DNA from: Scedosporium boydii
Lineage: Eukaryota; Ascomycota; Sordariomycetes; Microascales; Microascaceae
Length of the DNA stretch: 64,000 nucleotides
Assembly (NCBI GenBank): GCA_002221725.1
Contig: NJFT01000010.1
Location: forward strand, 124,001-188,000
Direction of reading: 5' to 3'
Shown here: positions 56,399-64,000 of the stretch, piece after piece
Position numbering within the stretch: position 1 is the first letter of the stretch
Layout of the letters: the number at the start of each line of letters is the position of its first letter
Notes under the pieces: model-generated
What the model was told of the DNA's origin: nothing
The model's input: the letters and a program-made list of their open reading frames with translations, nothing else
Database searches by the model: none
Made by a program: the position numbers and the translations under genes

Positions 56399-57719
56399 AT
56401 GAACATGGGAGATACATCCAACGACGATAAGTGTGGCATTTCGGCCAACACCCTGTTCACCGTACAGGATGTCGTGGCCATCGTAACTGGAGGGGGCACT
56501 TGTGCGTGAGAAATTCATTCATTTACATGAGCCGGGGGCAAAGACACGTCAATCCGACGGGGCCTGAGATACTCATGATGGCATAATAACCAAACGGGTT
56601 ATAGGAATCGGTCTCATGATTGCCCAGGCACTCGAGGCCAATGGCGCCAAAATGGTTTATATCGTCGGACGCCGCGCGGACATTCTCGAGAAAGCAGCGA
56701 AGACATCCGTTAGTCCTCCCTCCCCCAGCGGATTATGTCCGTCTGTTATGAGCTTATGGGCTGCTAATTGTGATTTTTTTCTCAAGCAGTATGGCAAGAT
56801 TACTCCCTTCCCGGGTGACGTGACTGATCGGGCTCGTATGCTGGAGCTCGTCGAACGGGTTCACAAAGATCACGGTCGCCTTGATGTGCTAGTCAACGCT
56901 GCCGGAGTCATGGCCATCTGGCACAAGAAGTTCGACGTACCCGACGATGGATCAGTGTACTCAATCCAGAAACTCCTTATGACCGAGTCCGAGAGCCACT
57001 GGGCCGCTCAGTTCAGGACCAATGTCACAGCCGTGTACTTCCTAGTCGGAGCCTTCCTGCCACTCATGAAAGCGAGCAACGACCACTGGAAGAACCTCGA
57101 CGGAGATAGGGACCTGCTCACCGCCCGTACGGCTCAGGTTATCACAGTCACTGGCATCGCCGCCTTGTCGAGGAAGATGGGCGGATGTATGGGCTACGTG
57201 GCCTCGAAAGCAGGCGTCTTACAGCTAATGAAGACACTTGCGACTGTCCTACGCCGACGGGCATCAGATTTGTGTGTTTCTGGCATTCCTCCCAATTCTT
57301 TTCTTTTCTTTTTTTTTTTTTTTTTTTTCCTTGCTAATAGTAGAAATAAAATCAGAACTCTATCGCTCCCGGAAGTGAGTGCTCTCATCTCGTTCAAGTC
57401 TCTTTCCCTCTCCCTCATGTATCCCCGCTCCCGTTCTCGGATATCACCAATTTTTACCTAAGAAAAATTGCCCTGACTGACCGTTGTGTTTACAGTCTTC
57501 CCGTCGGAAATCACAGCTGGAAAGGGCCACCTCGATGCTGAGAACAGAAAGAACCTGGGCCCACTCTCCAAAACAGGCGTACCCCAGGGTAGGGCTGGCG
57601 ATGTGCGGGACATGGCAGGCGCCACGCTGTTCCTCTGCGGTCGAGGCGGCTTCTACTGCAACGGTGCCGTGGTGGTGATGGATGGGGGTCGGCTAAGTAT
57701 CAACCCGAGCTCGTTCTAG
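56399..57719 (+). CDS. Short-chain dehydrogenase/reductase, possibly damaged
   Basis: Exon 1 from ATG 56399 reads into LFTVQDVVAIVTGGGT, half of the SDR Rossmann motif; GIGLMIAQALEANGAKMVYI resumes at about 56606. Exon 2 ends at 56708, intron 56709-56789, then YGKITPFPGDVTDRARMLEL, DVLVNAAGVMAIW and the catalytic MGYVASKAGVLQLMK. The last part FPSEITAGKGHLDAENRKNL, GATLFLCGRGGFYCNGAVVV and MDGGRLSINPSSF closes the protein at 57719. Two junctions are awkward: the obvious GTGCGT donor of exon 1 creates TGA at the splice, and the segment before FPSEIT must be reached by a 222-nt intron with a weak GTGTTT donor (57274-57495) that skips part of the fold. The gene may be decaying or may use unusual splicing. 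The substrate is unknown. Confidence 0.6.
57301..57330. repeat. Poly-T tract in SDR intron region
   Basis: A run of about 19 T bases within a longer T/C stretch lies in the sequence between the catalytic and C-terminal parts of the SDR. It may have arisen by slippage and could be affected by sequencing error. Confidence 0.7.
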
Positions 57720-58953
57720 ATAAGAATATCAAGGAAGAGGTGGCGGGAAAGCAACAAGCCTGTAGTTCGGAGATGTGGATGGCACGGGCCGACTTCGTTG
57801 GTTTTCAGGGATCCCTGCCCACCGCTTGCCGAAAGTAATATATGGAGATGCGGGAATCGAATCATCGGGGTTCAATTATGTAAATAGTGTGTGGAAGCAC
57901 GAGTGCGAGTCCGAAGGGTAAGATGTGAGGATCAGGTCGGTGGCTTCTGGCCACCGCAGCATTGATATGGAGGGGAAACATGATAGGTTATCAGGGCCTC
58001 GGCTCCCTATCGCCCTGCCGACAAATTATATCAATGTGACTGACACTGCAAACAAAGGCTCTGCTTCTCCCGTTCAGCGCATGTCGACGTGACTTGAATC
58101 CTGTAAGTCGACGAAGTGATAAAATCAGTACCCGGCCTAGTGCATAGCTTCCGGAAGTAAGACAAACTTTGAAGTGTGGCTCGAAGAAACCTGCCAAGTG
58201 GTGGTGTCTTGCTTTGAGCGTAGCAGTTGCCGGCACTCCGCGATGGACCTGCTCTTGCCACGTACATGTGCATCTGGGATATTGAGACTGAGAGTCCATC
58301 AACGAATATTTGTCGAGGTAGCTCGTCAGGACGCCTGATTGTGACAGTATTCTGCAGTTTCGCGTTATATTGACGGCAATCCTCGACAACCGACCGGAGA
58401 CCCAGAGAGTTGGGGTGCTATCCCAGACTCCTCTGTGGGGACTGCAGCAGGTGGCAAGACAATAAAGTCCAATCAGGACGCTGAAGTTCCCAATACCCTC
58501 CCTCCGCGGTGCAACCATCATCCCATCCGCAGTCGTACGCCGTGGGAGTCAATCCCCGCCTGGCGTGTGGTTTGTGTTGGGTGGGTGAGTTCCCGAAGTA
58601 GTTGCTCGATACTAGCCAAATTGGTTGCCCCCAGAGCTAAAGAAGCTAAAGAAGAACTGCAATCAAATCCAATATTATGAGCATACCACGTCCAACCACA
58701 GGTCATGCTTGCATTTGACGCCCCGGATATCGCTGATTGGACTACCACAGAGTCACCGCCCGCCCATGCTCGCCCTATCTGCATCTGCACTTGCCGCTCG
58801 GAGCTGGCATTCCTCCATAAGAACACAGCCTGGTCCAGCTTGCCAAATCTCAAATATTCACTTCCATCACGTGTGAAAGCGGGGTTCGAAAGCTGAGGCG
58901 ATCTGGACAGAAATAGCGCCCATCCGCCCACAGAGCGGTCGGTCGGTCCCAGG
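57720..58953. other. Intergenic region, 1.2 kb
   Basis: An open frame of 176 codons on the minus strand (57991-58521) has no recognisable features and probably is chance. Otherwise this is the promoter region of the large gene starting at 58954. Confidence 0.35.
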
Positions 58954-61900
58954 ATGCTATTCCCTCCGACCACTGTCTTATTCGGATCCACCTCAGCGCC
59001 CCCATTACATTGTCCTTTCAGCTCAGCCGTCATACCATACTCGATGAATCCATTTGGCAAGCTCACAACTGCCATTGTTTCTGGCACAAACGAGAACACC
59101 GTTGCCCTGGTAAATGTTAATTTTGACCTGTCTCTCTTCCGATGCGAGCCTCTGGCCGAGTTCCTCCCCGTCGGGCTAGCGTTAACGCCCAGCAGAAAAA
59201 GAGAAGGGGAGTTCGGTGACATCCATCGGACTGCGTGTATCCTGGGCTTTCTCTTCCAGGACATCATCCCAGATACTCCCGAGCTGAGAAAGGCTTTTGG
59301 AAACCGCGTGAGCGAGATCCTGTCTCGCCCAGATGTCAACCCTCGTGGGACCAAGGAGCATGGTCCGTTTAAAGATTTTATCGGGGCAGAAGGCACAGGC
59401 ATTTGGGCTGCGGCGACCTCGGGTGACTCGTCCATTAGCGTTCTGCTCCTTGCATGTATTTTGGCGAATGTCTTTGACGCCAAATCGGCCGTATCAATCT
59501 GGGTCGAGCTCATCAACGTCAGGAAACAACACATCATCGCCCAGGTTCGCAATGGCAAAACTGTGAACCCGCATACGGAGACGGCAGCCAATTACGAAAT
59601 TAGGAGGCAGGAGCTCGCTCGATGGGATGACAGCGTCCGATCTTGGCTTCGGCGGGCGGGTTCCTGCATGAATCGGGAAAAAATACAGTTCAGCTTAATC
59701 GCCGACAACCTGAACCTTCCGTACCCTGGAGGCAGCTCTACATTCGAGAAGGTCAGCACAACGTGGAAGCGGTCGATGGAAGTCATGGAGAAGCTACTGA
59801 ATAACCACCCCCAAGAGGCGTGTGATAAGGCGATCTTAGTGGGCATCTCCTCCTGGCACCTTTATCCAGATCTGCTTGTGTTCCGGGATACGGCACAGAA
59901 AATATCTTTCAAAGACGCCCAAATGGCCAAGTCGGCGCTGCTTACCCTCGGCACCGAGTACAAACGTAGCCCCTCCGCCGACTATATGTGCTGGTCGCTC
60001 GCCCTCTCACACCTACGTTTTTATGGCGATCCTGTTCCCGTGAGAAGTAGGGAGGGGCTTACGAGAGTTTCGTTCTCGCAGCTATGGTTGATAACACTGG
60101 GCGTCTTATTTCGTCAGTGGGACCTGAAATCCGGAGACATGGGCCGGGCAATGGAATGGTTCGCGCTGTTGGGCCTCAAGCTCAAGTTGGCCATGACGGA
60201 CGTGCCCCCTGAATTTTCCTGGCTTTCAAAGCTCTGCGCAGCAGCCGCTGCGGCCGAGGAGGAGACGAGCCTCAAGCTTGTAAAGTATGGGTGGAGACGC
60301 GGCGCTACCTTCCTCGTCTCATCCATTCCTACACCGTTTTTCGGGCTGTGTAACCCTCTCACTATAAGGTCATTGCGTCAGGAAGACCCATTGGAGTGTG
60401 GGATTGAGTTCATCCGGCAGCACCTCTCAATCCTTCAGTGGGAGCCTCAGTGAGGTTTAATTTCGTTCAATCACCGGGGAGACGGTTTCACGTGTACGGA
60501 ATGGGCCACTGTTGCACCTGTACCGCGGCATCTTCTTTCGAAAAGCTCAAACGGACTCGTGAAGTCGGACCAAGATTGGGGGGCGAAGCATGCCAGGTGG
60601 ATACACATCCATAACCATGCGTCCAACTCCGGCGTAGAGCGAGCCGTGGCCGAAAGGCGAAGGGCCACCGAACAAAGAGGTGAGTTGTTTTTCTTAGCCG
60701 AAGGTGACGCCGACGCGCCGATGGAGATTCCCGGCCCAGGGGGGCGGAAATATATGTGGGAGAACCCTCCCAGGATCTTCCATCAGCCGTCCGAAGATCC
60801 GACAGTGTTTAAGCCGGCACAAGGTTCGAACCTCACGATAAGTTCACTCTCGATCTGGGTGACTTTGGGGGCCCAAGATACGACGGATATGAAGGATAGA
60901 TTATACACTGCGTTTGAGCAGGTTCTCCCTTCAGACGAATGGATTGTGAGCCTGAAGAGCGCGGCCAATGACCGGCTCAAAGAGTACTTTCTTACATTTA
61001 TGCATGTGAGTACACAGCATCGGATCCCTTCAAAGAGTGCGGTAATCGGGAATACTGGTCTGCCGTGCTGATGCTGATTTCTGTTTACAAATAATAGTCG
61101 CAACCTGTCCAAGCTAAGAAACGCCCAACTTTTGAACCAGTCCATCCAGTCCATCCAGTCCAGAGCATGGTCAGGCTGGCGAAACGAAGACGGAGAGCTC
61201 ATAGATTCGAGCCGGATGACATGGAGGTTACGGGTACAAACGATGACGGGCTTGACGGTGCTGAGGACGGACTCAATGAGAACGCCAAGAACGGGATTTG
61301 GACAAGCTACCCCATGATGATGAACCATATACCGAGACCCGTTAAGTGGCTAGCGTCCCTGAGACTTTTGGAAGTTGCAAGCAAGATCTACGAGAGCAGC
61401 CCCGTGGCAACAGTCGCGTCGCGAGTCGTCGAACAAGTGCTCGTGGAGGCCAAATGGCAGCCGCCTACAATAGCAGATATCATCGCGACAGAAGCTGACC
61501 CCCGTCGTCGCGGGGGTTCGGCCTGGAACGATTTCCACGAGTTGGCTGGCACATCTACTGAAACGCTCGTCAAGTCCATGACCCGGCAACAAATATTTTC
61601 GTGTGTTGCAATGTTCGAGTCTGGAAAATTCAATATAGAGCCGGACCATCTGAAGGACGCAATCGCGCTCTGCTTCGAGGATTCCATCTTTGTCGCTGGC
61701 ATTCTTCTCACAGACCCCGGCTCGGAGTCGATAGATCCCCCCCTCCACCACATGGTCGGCAATATCGGCCACTCTGGCATGGCATTCCTGATTTCGCCCC
61801 TGAGCCCCAAGATTAGGCAGCCGTCCTATGATGCGAGCCGTGTAAGCCACGAGGCATACAACTACCAAGAACTCGACTCTTTTGGAGCCACCTCACTACA

Positions 61901-62333
61901 CCTATCTTTCACCGAGTGGAAGATGCCCCTCGATAGCGAAAACACAGGTGATATCGACCAAGAGGTTTTCCTTCTTGAGTCAGTCGTGTCTGTCCAGGAT
62001 AATGGGAAATGGGTCGCAGATCTCGATGTTCTGGCAATTGAGAGAGATCGCCCGGATTCTATTAAGTTTCCTTGCGGTTGTCCACTTGATCAGCGGATTG
62101 ACTGCTTAGACATCGTCTGCATTGACTGCTGGGACGAGCTTCTTGACCTTCCACCGTGCATTAGTGTTATGCGAGCCAGTCGTAACTGGGTTGCTCGACT
62201 AGCGGCGACTTCTATCATCGTTCAACAAGGTAATCCGCAGGCACTACTTCTTGTGCAAGGGCAACGGTTGTGTTGGCCGTGCCTTGTTAAGTGGTATACA
62301 ATTGAGCGAACTCCACAGGTGATCATCTACTAG
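58954..62333 (+). CDS. Large fungal-specific protein of unknown function
   Basis: Three exons, 58954-60449, 60546-61005 and 61098-62333, sum to about 1063 aa in frame. The second intron (GTGAGT...ATAG, 92 nt) is convincing; the first uses GTGAGG and an AAAAG acceptor and is tentative. If that is wrong, two adjacent genes are possible. The first part (MLFPPTTVLFGSTSAPPLHC, VNFDLSLFRCEPLAEFLPVG, AATSGDSSISVLLLACILAN, ISSWHLYPDLLVFRDTAQKI) and the last part (LHHMVGNIGHSGMAFLISPL, SLHLSFTEWKMPLDSE, VFLLESVVSVQDNGKWVADL) match the two ends of an expanded ascomycete family of about 900-1100 aa with no known function. A basic linker KRRRRAHRFEPDD lies near residue 675. The protein seems soluble, with no enzyme motif I can name. 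Confidence 0.75.
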
Positions 62334-63368
62334 TGTAAAGCGACGACGAGACTCCATACCCACCGTTTCCGCCTGCATAGCGCTCCCTGCTACGTGGAAA
62401 GCTACTTCCATCACATCTTCACTAGATAGGCAATTTATCAAGACTTTCAACTATTACCGTGCCTCAATGTATCTTTCCGAATACCCCCGTATGCAGACGA
62501 ATTCTACCTCACCTCATCATGGAGGTTTTTTGCGAGTAAGAACTAAACTTGAAGCAGCTCGCCGCGACTTCTAGCGTCTATCGATGTACAAAGCCCATCA
62601 TATCTGTCTCCCGCATTAACTCGAGGGGGCACGCATGTCAGGGTCTCAGAGCTATAGTGTCCGACTGGACCAGCATGACATTGACGAACTACAAACTTGC
62701 GAAGAAACGTTGTCGAAGCCGTTGCATAAAGGAGCAAGCCCTCCCTTCAGCAAGACAAAGGATCCTAGGGTCATGACGTCGGTAACGGAGGCCTAAGGTC
62801 ACAGATTGGCCGCCCGATGCCAATACCCGATTGCTCTTCATGAATATGCAAAGGATGACGCCGTCAAATAAACCTTTCCCGGGTCGCTAATTATCTAGGG
62901 AATGGTGGAAAGGCAATATCACACGTGTAACGTGGAAAATGCTTGGTCTTGGATGCCCTTCATTTCCAGGTCTGGCGCTCCCCTCCTCAGCCGGAGACGG
63001 AGATTAGAAACAGCTGTTATGCAATGCTGCTACCGAGTCATTTAAATCGCAAAAGTTCCTCTCCGTCACATTGCGTTAGCCAATGCCCATACAAAGTAAG
63101 CTGACGCCATGCGGCAGGGCAAGGTGCCTAATATCGGCAGTCTTGAATAAATTTATTGTCGCAGTCTCCCTTACTCTTACACTACGCACAGGAACTCTTT
63201 TCTTTTTCTGTTGTATTTCTTGGCCTGCTTTCGTGGCCAAATAAGAGACTTTAGCTTCCCCTGTCTAGTTATTCTAGTTACTCTGGCGTGCATCTCTCCA
63301 CGTATTATTCTCACTCAATTGTCAGTCAGCGTAAGAAAGACTTTTTTTTCGCCTTTAGCTTGGCAAAC
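62334..63368. other. Intergenic region, 1 kb
   Basis: This is the promoter region of the carboxylesterase. T/C-rich patches lie near 63190-63235. No gene is recognised. Confidence 0.4.
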
Positions 63369-64000
63369 ATGAGGCTAGGCGCTACCCTTGGGGGACTGCT
63401 ACTCTTGCACAGCGTCATCGCGGACTCCGTCCCTCGTGTTCGAGACACCACACACGACGTGACCTACGAAGGTCTCTTGCGGAATGGCGTCGAAGTCTTT
63501 CTGAACATTCCTTACGGCAAGGATACCGGCGGCCAAAATAGGTTCAAACCGCCCCGACGCCATGTCCCTGTTCTGGGAACCATAGTCAAGGCCCAAAGCT
63601 ACGGACCCTCTTGTCCACAGCCACTAGGCCCGGGCTTCGTGCCAGTCGTCCTGGGTGAAACCACCGAAGTCTCTGAGAATTGCCTGAATCTCAATGTCGC
63701 CCGACCAAAAGGGACGAGGGCAAAAGATCGACTGCCCGTGATGGTGTGGATCCACGGAGGTGGCTTCTGGACTGGAGGGAATAGCGAGCCTACCACCGCC
63801 CCGGATGGGCTGGTGCTGGAATCTGTCGAGAATGGGCTGCCCGTTATCCACGTCGCGATCAATTATCGCCTAGGCTGTAAGAGGCTCCCGGTTATACTCC
63901 CGTATCAACATGCCATATTAACTTGCTGGCAGTCTTTGGTTTCGCGCAGTCAGATGCTTTGCAGTTGGAGGGCTCTGAGAACGCGGGCCTGAGAGATCAA
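63369..64000 (+). CDS. Secreted type-B carboxylesterase/lipase, truncated by window end
   Basis: The 5' part of a gene: exon 63369-63876, 56-nt intron 63877-63932, and an exon running off the right edge. The start MRLGATLGGLLLLHSVIADS is a clear secretion signal. YEGLLRNGVEVFLNIPYGKD, SENCLNLNVARPKGT, PVMVWIHGGGFWTGGNS (the oxyanion-hole HGGG) and HVAINYRLGFFGFAQSDA are classic carboxylesterase-B landmarks; ENAGLRDQ at the very end precedes the nucleophile GESAGG, which lies beyond the window. Such fungal enzymes are extracellular esterases or lipases acting on esters and sometimes on plant polymers. The true length should be about 550 aa. Confidence 0.93.

Noticed and set aside
57991..58521. 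176-codon minus-strand frame in an intergenic region
   Set aside because: It has no recognisable motif, signal or domain and no neighbouring exons in frame; probably chance.
58518..59591. 357-codon minus-strand frame
   Set aside because: It is antisense to the start of the large plus-strand gene, whose frame shows clear family conservation; the antisense frame shows none.

Overview
This window is nuclear DNA from a filamentous ascomycete (Pezizomycotina, most likely a sordariomycete-type genome). Genes are split by short GT-AG introns of about 50-120 nt with CTAAC-like branch sites. Many families are fungus-typical: NACHT/ankyrin STAND receptors, a Zn2Cys6 regulator, a LaeA-like methyltransferase, an MpaB-like oxygenase and FSH1-type serine hydrolases. 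Species cannot be told from the sequence. I rebuilt exon structures by hand from reading frames and splice sites; multi-exon lengths quoted are sums of those exons and stay in frame unless stated.

Left part (about 0.9-22.8 kb): an FSH1-type hydrolase and a six-helix membrane protein are followed by a STAND-rich stretch. It holds a lipase-NACHT-ankyrin receptor (3.9-8.2 kb), a second NACHT protein with C2H2-like zinc fingers and a basic C-terminal tail (9.3-13.5 kb), a Rad5-like SNF2 ATPase (13.7-17.4 kb, minus), a small kinase-like protein (17.8-18.7 kb), a broken aminoglycoside-phosphotransferase-like gene (19.6-20.9 kb) and a ubiquitin-like-domain STAND N-terminal protein (21.4-22.8 kb).

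Middle part (23.2-39.4 kb): a compact set of catabolic genes. It contains an aldehyde dehydrogenase, a thiamine-diphosphate decarboxylase-type enzyme, an FMN-dependent alpha-hydroxy-acid dehydrogenase, an enol-lactonase-like alpha/beta hydrolase, a Zn2Cys6 regulator, an anion:cation symporter-type MFS carrier and an FAD-dependent aromatic monooxygenase. Read as chemistry this is 2-hydroxy acid to 2-oxo acid to aldehyde to carboxylic acid to hydroxylated ring, the logic of the bacterial mandelate pathway, with its own transporter and regulator. This is the most interesting hypothesis in the window.

Right part (40.7-64 kb): a LaeA-like methyltransferase with a 13-nt microexon, an M20 carbamoylase with two GC-AG introns, a repeat-bearing small protein, an MDR oxidoreductase, a decayed MpaB-like gene, an amidohydrolase-2 protein with altered metal ligands, an aminotransferase with two compensating frame disruptions, an SDR with a suspicious first exon, a large fungal-specific protein and the 5' end of a secreted carboxylesterase. 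Several genes between 50 and 58 kb look eroded, suggesting a catabolic or biosynthetic set that is being lost.
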